This document shows, one piece after another, positions 47,201 through 60,304 of a stretch of DNA of 64,000 nucleotides. The stretch lies in contig BCHU01000013.1 in NCBI GenBank assembly GCA_001599715.1, forward strand, positions 620,001 to 684,000, read 5' to 3'. The translations under genes were made by a program, and so were the position numbers. This DNA is from Phaeotremella fagi (taxonomy: Eukaryota; Basidiomycota; Tremellomycetes; Tremellales; Phaeotremellaceae). The notes beneath the pieces are model-generated. The model searched no databases. It was not told where the DNA came from and worked only from the letters and a program-made list of their open reading frames with translations. Every line of letters begins with the position of its first letter. The first letter of the stretch is position 1.

Positions 47201-48823
47201 TGACGATCGTCAAACTCTTTTATCCACTTTCAACGATCCTAATTCACCATACCAAGTGTTTATCCTTTCAACGCGTGCTGGTGGTTTGGGTTTGAATCTT
47301 CAATCAGCAGACACGGTCATTATTTACGATACCGATTGGAATCCACACGCCGATCTTCAAGCTCAAGACCGTGCTCATCGTATCGGTCAGAAGAAGGAGG
47401 TTAGGGTGTTGAGATTGATTTCATCAGGAACAGTCGAGGAACTGGTTTTAGCCCGTGCTCAACGTAAATTAGAAATCGATGGGAAAGTTATTCAAGCTGG
47501 TAAATTCGATGAAGTAACCACTGGTGCGGAATACGAAGAATATCTAGCCAAAGCTTTTGAGAACAGCGGCGAGGATGATGTCGAAGAGACCAACGAGTTG
47601 GATGACGACGAATTGAACGAACTCCTCGCTCGTGGTGATCACGAACTAGAAATATTTGCTCGAATGGATAGAGAAAGGGTCGAAAATCAAACAGCAGATT
47701 GGAAAGCTCTTGGTAACGATACACCACTCCCTCCAACGCTCATGCAAGAATCTGAATTACCGCCATTCTATCGACGTGACATGGCTCAAGAAATGGCCGA
47801 ACAGGTAGTCAACGACGAAGACCAAGGTAGAGGTCGAAGAACCAAGGCTACGGTTCAGTATAACGACGGATTGACTGATGACCAATTCCTCAACGCTCTT
47901 GAAGATTCGGATGACGATGTTCTGGAAGCTGCTGAAAGGAAGAAATTGAGGATTGAAAGGAAAGCTGAAAGGAAGAGGGCGAATGAAATTTTAGCAGCTG
48001 CTGAAGCTGAAGGTAAACCGATTTCTTCTATCAAGGTTAAACAATTGAAAGAAGAGAGTTCGGAACCCAGTTCACCGGTTAAGAAGAAAAGAGGAAGACC
48101 ATGGGGGAAAAGTAGGGAAACTAGTATCCAAGATGAAGATGCTGGACCATCTGTGAGTCATGAGACTAAGCTTATACTGACCTCTACCAGAAACGTCGTA
48201 AAGTTGGAAACAACAGTAAAGACGAAGAAACAGCCATCATCAATAAACTCTACAACGCCGTCAACAGTCTAGTGACTGAAACTGGAGAAATGAGGAATCA
48301 ATATTTCACCAAACCAGTCGATAAAAAAATCTATCCAGATTACTACATGTTGATAGCGAAACCTATCGCCATGACTCAAATCAAAAGAAAAATCGGTACC
48401 CCGTCGTATTCTTTACCAGCTTTCAAAGCTGATATGCATTTACTTTGGGAGAACGCTCGGACGTATAACCAAGAAGGTAGTTGGGTTTACGAACAGGCTG
48501 ACGCTATGCAACGGTATTTCGATAGTATGTGGGAAGGCGAGGTTGGGATCACCAAAGATGAGGGTAACGATGATGAGAATGGGAATGGGGATAGTGGAGA
48601 GAGTAATGGAAACGGCAACGGTAACAGTAACGGTGACGATAACGTCACTTCAACAGCTGTCTCTGGGACTTCAACACCAATGTTCAAAACTTCTGTCGCT
48701 CCCAAGATCAAACTTAACATGAGTTCTTTGGGTAAGATCAACAAGAAAAGTAGATTAGCTAGTGAGAGTGAAGATTCTGAATCTGACAATGAAGATGAGG
48801 AGGGGGACGATGATGATTATTAG
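44297..48823 (+). CDS. Snf2/Sth1-type chromatin remodelling ATPase
   Basis: Five exons (44297-44636, 44675-46101, 46136-46537, 46575-48152, 48191-48823) give 1459 residues. Domains in order: QLQ ([18 protein letters not shown], about 120-155); HSA ([20 protein letters not shown], about 355-430); SNF2 helicase N half from about 555, with Walker A GLGKT at 590-594 and DEGH near 687; helicase C half about 880-1010 ([22 protein letters not shown]); a SnAC-like acidic region; an AT-hook-like KKRGRPWGK near 1226; and a bromodomain about 1265-1365 ([15 protein letters not shown]). This is the catalytic subunit of a SWI/SNF or RSC complex that slides and ejects nucleosomes. QLQ, HSA and the bromodomain together fit the Snf2/Sth1/Brg1 group; I cannot tell Snf2 from Sth1 by eye. 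Confidence 0.94.
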
Positions 48824-48955
48824 TTTAGAATTTGTAGAGATATGCTTTGGATTTTAAGGGGTTTTATTTTTCATGTAGAGATTGATTGTATCATGCATTG
48901 TTATTAGCTTTCCAAGAATTACATGTTCGTATTAATACAATTATCCTTCTACACA

Positions 48956-51900
48956 CTATCTAGATAAAGAGTTACCCTCCATTCGCCAAACTTTAACAAC
49001 CCCACTTCTATCAGCTGATACCACACAACTAGAGAATGGAGTTTCCACAACCCCAAGTGAACATATACTATCGTAATGAGGTCTGAGAGGTTGACGTTGA
49101 GTATTTGAATATCTCGAATCACCAATCGATTGTCGATGAGGTGTGGGAACAGTATAGAAATGAGTTGGAATCGATGAATTCGTTTGTCTGAATGGATCAG
49201 TCAAAAAGACAAGTATATGACTTACTTGAATGAAACATCTTTCTCCTTTTGGGATCCACAAATGATGAATCCTTCATTCGTCTTCGCTAAATCCCAATAC
49301 CTAACCACCCGATCTTCACCGGCACTGACCATCCAACCAGGTTGATTTGATGATAATGATTTAGCTTCGGGGACCGACATCAATACATTACCCCCGTCAT
49401 CTTCTTTACCTGGTAAACCAGAGAAACCTTGTCCAACGATGAGAGATAAGACTGAAGGGTTCGAGTTGACCTTGATGTCGACGTTTGATGTGTTTGAATT
49501 CATCGTTTTTATCGTGTTCGATGTAGTTGATGGATTGATCGTACGACCAGTTGCCATTTGAGCGATAATCTCTGTTTTACTGGGTATATCATCTGACAAT
49601 AATAAATCTTCAGATCCTGGTGTTTCTCTTGGTCGAGTGTTTCGAATTTCGTATATCTCCATTAATTTCGACGTCTCGATGTCGTAAACTTCAACAACAG
49701 GTGTCATTCCACCCTCCACCTCCTTGTCTTCCCGATTTAGACTGACCATCACCCATCTTCCTTTACCTTTACACGGATGGATTTGGCATGATGTGATACC
49801 ACCACTCGCCCTCCAGCTCTTCAACAGTAACCCAAATCTCAGATCCCATAAACTAAGTGTTCCATTTACGGTTCCTACAATAATCCAATCTGCAGCTGGA
49901 CACACTGCAGATACGAATCCCAATTCGACGGGATGTTGGAACCTCGTCGATATCTGCATGGTCCTGATGTCGACGAGAGCGATGACAGAAGTGGACGTTA
50001 ATATCAGAAGTGAAGAATCTGATTGTCAGCTAATTCTCACTCTAAACTCACTTTGTAAATGGGTGACAAAAGTCACGAAACCGTCTTTCGGATCAGCACG
50101 CCATGTCCTGACCACCTCTACTTTCCCATATTTGACCGCTGAGCTACCAGACGAAACATGAACTCGTAGTACATGCAATTGACCGTCCTCAGCTGCAGCA
50201 GCTAAACAATGGGTATTCTCAATCCGACACATGCATGTTACTGCAGCATCCATTCGATGTACTAATCTAGGTTTGGCCGAAACGCTCCTCTCAAGTCGTG
50301 CGGTGTCCCAGATAAGAATTTGACCGTCTTTAGAACAAGTTGCGAAAAACAGATTATCGGGTGACGGCACGATTGCTGTGACAGCTCCACTGTGTTGAGT
50401 CAAGTGAGCGATGAGAGTCACACCTTGAAGTGAAGTTGAGGGTTTGACTCGAGCACCTCGTTTTCGATGACTTGCAACCACACGAGGTCCAAAATCTATA
50501 AGTGGTTCCCGATAATTATCCAGATCCACTTGTTCCAGGAAAGCTCTGACACCTGGATCCTGTCCTTCATAAGAACTACTATAAGGAGTTGGTGTTCCTT
50601 TAGGTCCAGATAGCGCAGGTGAACTTCTACCAGATACACTATCGTCGTGAATGATCGTGGTACCAATAGCGTTCGTAATAACTGCTCCGATAGCGGGAGG
50701 AGCTTTAGAATCTGGTTTTCGTTTGCCTCCACGAGTGACGCCGGTGATATCGAGAGTTGAAGAGAAAGCCGATTCAGAAGGACTGGCGTCAGGTGGTGGC
50801 ATAGCTGGTTCAGCTGATTGTTTATCCGTGACACGAGTAGGAACGTCGATTGAAGCTAAACGCTTTCGAATCTCCTCTAAAGGCTTGTCTCCACCCCGAT
50901 TACTTCGACTAGCTAGAGATGTACGTCTACTTGACGACTCGGGATAATCTCGAAGTCGACGGATATCAAGTTTTGAGTCAACACCCACAGTACGGGGACT
51001 GATGAAGACTGTTTGCGGAGTTACACCGAGGTCAGTTAACGAGACTGATTGACCATTCGTGAGGCTACTTTCGGGAGTGTTGTTTTGTTCCGATGATTCT
51101 CGTCTGGATACATCAGCATCACCGAGCTACGTCGACTTACGCTTTATTAGCATAAGCTTGCTTCACTATAAACTCTTTCATCGCTACGATCTTCTTCTCG
51201 TCTTTTTGGGATATCCCTCTATCTTTGAGTTGTGATCTGTATGTCAGCCTCTGCAACTGTTCGATACTCACGTTTCATGAGGAGCGGTACCATTTGCACC
51301 TTTCGATAAAGTCGATTTCGTCGTTCCCTTTTGAGGTGGCAAATCCCAAAATCCAGGTGGAGAATTCTGCAAAGCCGCAAGTTTGGCTGCAACCAAAGTT
51401 GCACGAGAAAGCTAGGAGACTCAGCTACACAATGTAATTGTAACATACTGGTGGTAGAGCAGCTGAAATAATGGAGTCCTCATCCAACTCAACCACGTCA
51501 GAATGTAAGAGTGTTCGAAGGTTTGGGTAGAGGATACACCAGACATCTGAATTGGGAAGATTTCTTGCTGCTGCTGCGATGAACCCCGCTGAGCCTGTTG
51601 GTGATCAGTATACACTCCCTCTTTGATTAATCTTACCCTGCCGAATCCACACATTAGGATGACATATGAATCCTTTAACAGAAAAGAAAACGTCCCATAT
51701 TCGCATTCGTGGTAAAAGTCCCAGGGACGCCAAACTCGATAACGAACCAATCACTCTGGCTACCACAGCTTCTTCCGAATCTGACAACAATCAGCATCAT
51801 TCAAAACAAAAAGCTCACCTGCTAATGCCTGAAGCATCAATGGCAAAACGTATTCTTCAATAGATTTGATACCAATGAAAGCGCCCACTCCTATTATTCC

Positions 51901-54025
51901 ATCGAAGAACGCCAGTCGAAGAAGCCAATCTCTATCGTTCAGATAAGTCATGATATGACTTAAAACAGTCTCGTTCGATTTCTGTCGTCCAAAAAACAAA
52001 CACAAATCTGCGACGGATGATAACATTGCTCGTTTCACGTTGCTTGATGGATCAACAAGTAGAGTTGTAGCCTGCTCCTCGATGACGGATTGTATTTCAA
52101 GAAGCATTGAGTCGTAGTCGGGCTGTACGAGTTTCAGAGAGTGATATGGATCTTGGACATACCTCTATAACGTCAACCTCGTGAGAATTTGGTTTATTCG
52201 CATGACTCATCTCCAACATCTTCACCGCAGCGTCCGCCAGTCGTACCAAGCTTCGAGCATATGTCACTCGTACAAAAGAATCGGGATCAGTTGATAATTG
52301 ACGTAGCTGAGGTAGAAGGTATTCAGGAATAAAAGTCGAGTTCTGGAGAGTGATGCTGGAGACTGATTCGACCAGGATAACGAGCGTGCGACAAGCTTCC
52401 GCCCTTACAATTGCCACTTCATCGGATAAAAGCTCAACAACGAAAGGTACAATCCGGTCTACTCTATCCTCATCTGTGAGAAACGGTGCAAGGTTCAAGA
52501 ACAGTTGTAACCCGTGAAGGCGGGATGATGGCCATATAGCGTTTCGTATTGAGGAGGCCACGACGTTGAGTAAAAGAAGTGCAGGTCCGTCTGCGGCGAG
52601 ATTAGTATATCGCATTTATTCTACAACCCACTTTGATCATAAGATTTACTGTCCAGGTGGACCGATATCGAATCCCATTCATTAACGAGTCGATCGATTT
52701 TGTCGCCAGGTAGAGTAGCGGAACGTTGCAGAAATGAAGTGTCGGATGAATCTGATGATTCCGCTAGCGAGTTGCTGTAATCTCTAAGGAATGTGTAGAA
52801 ATACTCGGGAAAAATCGATCCCTGAAAGGTGGAAAGAAGTCGATCGAAACTTGGACGATTTTCTGGTTCACGGGATAGCATCTGGCTGATCATGGTCTGA
52901 AGGGATGTCAGTTGAATGCAGTTGCATATTGACTCTTACCTTGACCTCGACGTTTCCAATGTTATCCAAGATCCCATCCAATCCCAAACTTCCGTCACGA
53001 TAAGCATAAAGTTCACTCAAGTTGAACACGGTCCTTCCATCAGTCCACATTTCAGCCAAAACGCAACCAGCAGAGAAAACATCCATCTCCTCCTTCACTT
53101 TGCCATCTCTCAATCCCCAAGCTTCACCTGGTTGATCCCTTGCAGCAGCAGCGTTCTCCCGTTTCTGTTCGGCCAGTTTTGAATTCGTGTCGTAAAATCT
53201 TTCAGGAGCGATGTAACATGTCCGTCGTCCTGAAGTATCAAAGAAGAATGAAAAGTCTGAAGGATCGTCGAGCGGTAGATAGGTTGGTTTGAAGGCTGAA
53301 GAGAAATCTGTGAGAAGGACTGTGAGATCTGAAGTAATGAGGACATTCTCAGATTTGATGTCTCCATGTGCGACCTAAACGGTGTAAGATAAAAGTTGCT
53401 CAAACTTCCTTACCTTTCTCAATCTGGAATCTCTCAAGCATGTCAAAAGTTGAAATGCAATCCATTTTTTCTCTATGTCGGCCAAATAAGGTTGTGTACT
53501 GGGCTGATCAGTGCAGACCAAGATAACAAGCTTACCTAACTCGATCATATAGATTTGAGCCTGCCCACTGCCTAATCAAATATCCCGCCTTCTCAGTCTC
53601 AACAAAAGTCTGATAAGTACAAACACCAGGAAGATCACCTAGCGCATCTCTTTGAGCTACAGACAACGTTAGTCTTTCGTTTGCTTGGAGACGTAGAAGA
53701 CTTACCTTTCAATCGACGTTGGATAACTCTCAAGGACATTGACACATCTGGCTTGATGAATATCTTCAGAACCAACGGGCCGTAGGCATGTCTAGCGAGG
53801 ATTGTCTTCAAAAACCGTGAAGAGGACAAGCTAATCAGAATAGTTCAGATGTCAGCGATTCCAAGTTGATCATGCCTTGGACACAAACCTTTTATCGTAT
53901 GAAATATCATTTCCCAATTCAGCTACATACGAATCCAGTGCCGTTGAGCTAGAGATAACGTCAATTGCGATGACGACTTTTTAAGGTTTAACTTACGCTC
54001 TTGCCATTGAGGAAACGTTCCCCAT
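48956..54025 (-). CDS. VPS15: Vps15, regulatory kinase of PI3-kinase complexes
   Basis: A gene of about a dozen short-intron exons, spanning 5.07 kb and predicting about 1,400 residues, the size of yeast Vps15 (1454). It starts MGNVSSMA, with the N-myristoylation glycine. The kinase domain follows: HGDIKSENVL, the altered DFG (TDFSSAFKPTYLPLDDPSDF), and the very typical FFFDTSGRRTCYIAPERF. HEAT-like repeats lie at about 52600-51250 (for example FVVELLSDEVAIVRAEACRT). WD40 repeats occupy 50400-48956 (FFATCSKDGQILIWD, VSAGEDRVVRYWD, VVSADRSGVVKVW). Vps15 scaffolds Vps34 in autophagy and endosomal sorting complexes. The acceptor at the join before TQPYLADIEKKW was chosen by frame. Convergent with the Snf2-type gene (132 bases apart). 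Confidence 0.93.
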
Positions 54026-54320
54026 CTCGCATTTGCAAGAGTGTTGTTGGTATTGTTGATGTTATGATATGTTATTGTTCAATGAGGGAGATAGAGTGTA
54101 CCCAGCGATGAGTTCACATCAACAACATGGGGCCCCACAAATGGAGGTGCTACTCCAGCATATCCAGCCTTGTCTCTTCTTTACTCCTTTCATTGTACAT
54201 ATTGTCTATACTAATAATAAAGAAGGTAGCATGCTCAACTAAAGCCTAGTAAATCTACTCGACAGTGAACAAATCGCGAAGAAACACTTTTTAGAACCGC
54301 AGTGATCTCTCAAAACCACC

Positions 54321-56460
54321 ATGTCTCTATCACCAGGTCCTTCCTCTCGAACTCCGCTCCTTGCAGCTTCCCGCAATGCATCCCCTTTACCACCTCGAGA
54401 CAGGTCCACTTCAGTCAGACCATCAAGTCGTAGGAGGAGGAAACCAACACCCCCTGTAGTCCTTTTCCCAGCTCTACTCACAATAACTCTATTCCTATTG
54501 GTAGTATTTGCCGCATGGGATGTGTCTTCAGTTGGAAATTGTTATGTTGCTCCGCTCTGTCGAATACTTGGTGATGGGAAAGGTGGAATTGAAGATGTTT
54601 GGTGGAGGAATTCTGGGGCTCATGCACCGTTCAGAAGTCTGGGTACTGGTGGTGGAAAGAAAGGATTACCTCGGGGATGTATTGTGGATCAAGTAACCGT
54701 GGTAAATAAAATCAGCACGTTTGAGTTACATCTAATTATCTCATCAGCTTCATCGACACACAGCTCGCTTTCCTACCTCTTCATCTGGTCAGGCTATGAG
54801 AAATGCACTGAGTAAAATTGAAAACAGGACAATTTCCATTCCAAGGAGACATCCAGAATTTGTCTTTCTTTCCAAGTCAGATTTTACCTTGAAGGATTGG
54901 ATTTTTGACGCTCTGACAAATCAAGGACGTAAAGCGTGAGTGCCACATTGGTATTCCTCCTTGTGGTGAACTAAACAATATTACAGAGCATGGCGGTCAG
55001 GTCGAGAAATCAAAGCCGTCTATAAATCTGTTCTGGACGATGGTGAAGGAACATTCATGAGATCATCTGGGGGAGCTAGGGTGGTAGAGTCGGCCAAGTA
55101 TTGGAACCAAGTAGGTTTGACGATGTCACAATAGTTACTACCGCTTATAATTCATAGGGGTTCCTTGGAGAACCATTCAAGATTAAGAAGGTTGGGGACC
55201 TACCCAAAGTCGACTTGATCATTCCCGAAGGAGCTGTAAGTCAAACACACTCCCGGAGACAGACACTAACTCAAACCCAAAACAGACTGTGAATGATACA
55301 CTTTCCGTGAAAAACTGTCCTGAATTCAGCAATGCGTAAGATCATTCTGATATTCGTGACTGACACACCAACAGATACCCCTCCCCAGGTTCAACTGAAC
55401 GTGCACAACTTCTTCCACTCCTCGGACACACTGTTGACAGATTCAATGCGATTTTACGTCCCAACCCGCCATTAGATATTGAGGACATCATCAAGATCGC
55501 TGACATGTGTCCTTTTGATTCTCAGTCCGAAGGGGACGAATGGGCTGCTTGGAGTAGATGGTGTGGTGTGTTTAGTAGGGAAGAGTGGGAGCTTATAGGT
55601 TATATAAATGAAGTGGAACGCTACTATGAAGTAGGGGAAGGGAGTGTGAGTAGTCAACCAGACTATCAATTAAGTAGCTGATATCTCGCAGGTTTATGGC
55701 AAGACTTTGGGTGTAGGTGGTTGAGTTGAACCTAGGCATGGATACTAATACACTCTTTAGGCCGGCTTCGTGAACGAGTTGATAGCTAGACTCACGGATA
55801 CGGAACCCCAAGACTCGACTACGACTAACAGGACACTTGATTCTGATGAAAGGACGTTTCCCAGAGGAGGAAAGAGAGTCTTCGTCGTAAGTGCTCCGAC
55901 CCTCCAAGACGGATGATCGACACTGACCTCTAACAAGGATTTCACCCATGACAACGAGATCATCGAAATTCTAACCGCATTAGGAATGAGAAAGGTGAAG
56001 ACAGAACCTAAGGTCGCGTTATTTCAACTGACAATCACTTCACAGCAAAAACGACCACTTGCAACTGATCAAATACCAGCTAAAAGGACATACGGATTAT
56101 CAGAACTCATCCCATTCGGATCTCGGATCATTTTTGAAAGAGTCGCATGTGATTTGGGGGATTGGGAACCAGATCCCAATGAAGGTGATGGACGAGGTAG
56201 AGAAGATCGAGATAAAGATGGTAGAAAGGATTATCTCAGAGTTCTCATCAAGTACATTTTATTTTTATTTCGCTGCTGCTAAAATAACTAATTATTACAG
56301 TGACGCGGTGCATCATGTTGATCATCTCGCTTGTCAACAATCGAATTTCGCCGAACATGGAATGTGCGAGGTTGAGTCATTCATCGAAAGTCAATCGTTC
56401 TCGACTACGGATGTAGATTGGGGAATATGTTATAATTCTACAGTTGAGGTAGAAGGATGA
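54321..56460 (+). CDS. Membrane-anchored histidine acid phosphatase
   Basis: About eleven exons give roughly 560 residues. Exon 1 (54321-54701) encodes a basic N terminus ([10 protein letters not shown]), then one membrane segment ([21 protein letters not shown]), so the protein is likely a type II membrane protein or cleaved and secreted. The catalytic motif [14 protein letters not shown] opens exon 2: R130, H131 and R134 of the RH-x-x-R-x-P signature. The proton donor motif appears late as FTHDNEI (HD). Cysteines are spread as in fungal phytases and acid phosphatases. The family removes phosphate from phytate and other phosphomonoesters at low pH. The last exons end with [16 protein letters not shown] phytase is plausible but the substrate is not certain. 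Confidence 0.85.
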
Positions 56461-56620
56461 TCGTTGGCCGAAGACTGCCTATCTTGTATGTAATAGTGTT
56501 GACAAAGGACAAGATAAATGTATGCATGGTATTAACTTTTAGATGGTATAAGTGTGATTGGTAATTCCTTGTTTTGCTTCTGGTATGGGAGAGCACCGTC
56601 TTTGGATTTCAACCCAAGGT

Positions 56621-59600
56621 TCAGGTCGGATGCTGGATCTGCAACTCTTTGAGAGTCTTTTCAGCAATATCCAAGAATTCTTCCGGCATTCCTGCAAGAC
56701 GTGCAGCTTTCTGTCGAATTGATTAGATGTTGTACTGCCAACGAGGAGAGTCGACTCACAATAGCATGAGAATTGGTATTAATACCTGGTTTCAGGTGAT
56801 AAGAATATGAGAACGCTCCATCCTATCCACACAATTGATTGTCAGCAAGCTACCCAGCTGGCCGCAAGGATCACTCACAACTTCATCAACATCCGTACAA
56901 AAGAAATCAACGTGTTGCCGAGGATTCATAGTCCCGTAGCCCAACATCTTACCCAGCTCGTGATAATGAGTTGCGAACAATGTTCTACAATTAATTGTTT
57001 TCAGTAAATAGTCCAATGTAGCGTAGGCGATTGAGATTCCTGCGTTTAGAGTCGTTCCACGACCGATTTCGTCCATTATAACTAATGATTTATTGGTTGC
57101 GTGATTAAGAATAGCTGCAGTCCTGGTGAACGTGTTAGTGTGTGTTCCCTGTTATGTATAAAATTCAAACTCACTCCACCATCTCCAACATGAATGTACT
57201 TCTATCTCGAAAGAGATCATCTCGAGCACCGATTCTACTGAACACTTTATCTACTATTCCGATAGAAGCTGAATCAGCTGGAACAAATGATCCGGCTTGT
57301 GCTAAGATCGCTATAACAGCTGTTTGACGTAGTAAAGTACTTTTACCACCTTGGTTTGGTCCCGTGATGATATGCATCTTTGAATCGGTCGTCATCAATG
57401 TTGAATTCGGTGTAAAAGTTCTGGCTGATGAAAGAAGACTCGATTCGACAGCAGGATGACGACCATTGACAATGTTCAAGTCGGTTCTGTTTATGTTAGT
57501 TCAATTATGTCAACCCCACCGATAACACTTACGAATCATCTAATTTCGGTCGAACATAATCGAGATCCACAGCTGTCTGTGCAAAACCCAGACACAGATC
57601 CAACTCATCGACCATCTCTGCATTCCTCTGAATAGCCTCAGATCGATCGACCACCATCGTCCGCATCTCTCTGAAAGCTTTCACCTGAGCGTTCATCGCA
57701 ACCTCCTCAGCTTGCTCGATTTGAGCTCCAAGAACTGTCCAAGGCTGTTCCAGTTAGTCACGACTCGTTGGATCAGTACCTACGTTGTAAGCAAAGTTCT
57801 TGCTGTTCTTGCCTTCTCCTATACTATCGAACTTTCTTGATTTATCGACTCGGGCGAATTCAGTCTTCTTCCCAACTGATACGTGGAATCCGTATCGGGT
57901 TCCTTTTACCAATGAAAGAGATGTAGAATCTGCGATCAGTCACATATCAAGAAACCCTAGTCTTACTAAATTTCTTCTGTAATTCCGCTTCCATTTCCTT
58001 CTCTTCTAATTTGAGCTTAGCCATGCTATCATGAGCTTCTGTTAATTCCATGGAATAGCTATCATCGGTTGTCAGAAGTATGCAGAAACGTGTTGAAAAA
58101 TCCATACCTTGGTCTGATCCACCAACGAGCTTCATCTCTTTCCTGTTTAATTCTCGCGTTTTCCTCTTTACGAGTTTCGCTGCTACGTCTACCACCGGTC
58201 GCTACAATGGCGTCACCTGCAGCTTCTATCCCTTCGAGATCCTCATCTCCATCGTTAGAAGCTGGAGATTGAATGACCCGCGCCTCGTCAATTGCATTTT
58301 CAACGATTTCAGCGAGATCAATTAGAGGTTCAAAGGTTGTCATGAATGTTTCCAAGCGACCAATCCCTTCAATGGCAATCATATTGATTGACGTTGAAGA
58401 TCCCTCTTTTTCAATGACCATCTCCTGTCGAATTCGAGTAAGAAGATTCTCAACTGATCTGATCCATTTTGCAATTTCCCATATTTCCCTTTGTTCACCT
58501 CTTTTCCCTCGGAATCTCTGGATGATTCTCATGACATCAACGACATCTTTGATATGATCTCGTAAATCAATCCTCAAATCGCTCCTATCGACAAAAGCTT
58601 GGACTAATGAAAGTCTTTGGTTGATGGAAGTGACATCGGTGGATGGAGCTGTAAGGGTACGAATGAGAAGTCTATGTCCAGAAGGAGTCATGGTTCTAGA
58701 TAAAACCGAAAGAAGGGTACCTCGACTTGATAACGGTGAAGAACCTGGACCAAATCCTACGTTGTTACCCGTCACCAATCCACCTGGACGAAGGGTATGA
58801 CGGATTTCAAGAGCTTGTAGCGTTGCAGCGTCAATGTGCATCTGTTTAGAAATGAATTGACGATTGGGTTCTTGAAGTCCAGGCATTGCATCGCGAAGTG
58901 CATATTGCAAATGATGGCGTAATAGAGTGATTGCCATTCCTTCAAGATCTTGAGACAGTGAGGGTAACGCCGAGGGAAGTGCGATTTGAGAAGAAGCTGA
59001 ACCCTGCTGAGCGAAAGATACATGAACACCAAGAACCCTTATTAGCGTAAGGAGATCATCGATAGAGGAGACGGTACTTGATTTCGTTTCAACGTTCGAC
59101 TCCCATGCTTCCTTCAGTGAGCAATCAAGAACCACCTCTCGAGGAGCGATCCGAGCTAGTTCATCTTCCATTCGAGAAAGAGTCGTATCTTTCGAGAAGA
59201 ATTCCCCAGTTGAAACATCTGTGTAGGCCAAAGATATGGAATGGGAAGAATCGTCAGCCGCCGAATGCGAAAGCGCAATGGCGAGAAGATATCGACTTTC
59301 ATCACCGTTCAACCAAGTTTCGTCGAGCAAAGTTCCTGGTGTAACCACCCGACCAACTTTTCTCACAATCATGTCGTTATCAGTTGATTTTTGATCTTCG
59401 TCCGTATTCTCTCTCGTTTCGTCATGATATTCCTCAACCAAAACGACGGTATGCCCGAGATCTTGAACAAGGATTTTCAAGTACTTGTCAAGTTGAGTCA
59501 CTGGGAATCCAGAGAAAGGAAAGTTTCCTGTTTTGTATCGTTTGTATGCCAATTTTAAAGATAAGAGTGAAGATAGATGAATCGCTGGTTCGAAATACGA

Positions 59601-60104
59601 CTAGAGCAACATCAGTAAGCAGGAATTACAGCTGGCTTACCTCATAAAATTTTCCCACTTTTGTCAACACGATGGAATCAGGAAATCGCTTCCAATGAGC
59701 AAACACCAATTTGGCCAATTGTGAGTCTGGGACTGAACCCTCTCTGACGGCTAGTTGGAAATCTGACAAAGCAGCTTGATCCAAATCCCCTTCGTTTAAA
59801 TCGATCAATTCTGATGCTGAACCTATGGGAGATTGAATCAGTTTGCTTTCAATTTCCAGACGCTTAACTTACGGGTCTTGATTTTTTTCTTCTCTGGGTT
59901 ACGATCATCCCAAGTACCCAGCGACTTGACTCTGTTGCCATCATCTTGCAGCTTGTAACGAGGTAACTCTGTAAAGCTGATCACGGTTTTGGTCGATTTC
60001 TTTTTGGTAGCATTTGGAGGTGTAAATGTGAAGGTCCTGCGAGGGTCAAGGTAAGGTCTCAGTATTTTGGCTCCTTTTACAGCCTTGAGAGAGTTCAAGA
60101 TCAT
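56621..60104 (-). CDS. MSH1: Mitochondrial MutS homolog Msh1
   Basis: About ten exons from 60104 (ATG) to the stop at 56621. The N terminus ([20 protein letters not shown]) is basic and free of acids until residue 20, as in a mitochondrial presequence. The mismatch-contacting F-x-E motif is present in KVGKFYE, a trait of MutS, Msh1 and Msh6 but not Msh2/3. The ATPase end carries Walker A ([19 protein letters not shown]), FMLEMVE, Walker [10 protein letters not shown], and [13 protein letters not shown]. The C terminus is the helical dimer segment ending IQHPT. The order and lack of a long N-terminal Msh6 extension favour Msh1, the mitochondrial DNA repair protein. It shares a 200-base promoter with Arp5. 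Confidence 0.9.
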
Positions 60105-60304
60105 GATGAAAGATGAAGATAAAACATGATGTTGGTGTTGAGTTGAGAAGAGAGGATCAAAGCAAATGGTTTCAACATTTCACCTTTCCATTTTTAAGGC
60201 ACCAAAATCAAAATCAAGGAGTAAGTTACTAGCTTCTCGACCATTTCATTTCATCTATTCTATCTCATTCATCTCTTCTTAAATCAATATACACTCTATC
60301 TACC
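60105..60304. promoter_or_regulatory. Bidirectional promoter of MSH1 and ARP5
   Basis: A 200-base gap between two divergent start codons. Its AT-rich stretch near 60180-60260 is the only visible feature. Both genes act on DNA stability, but shared regulation is an inference. Confidence 0.55.
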
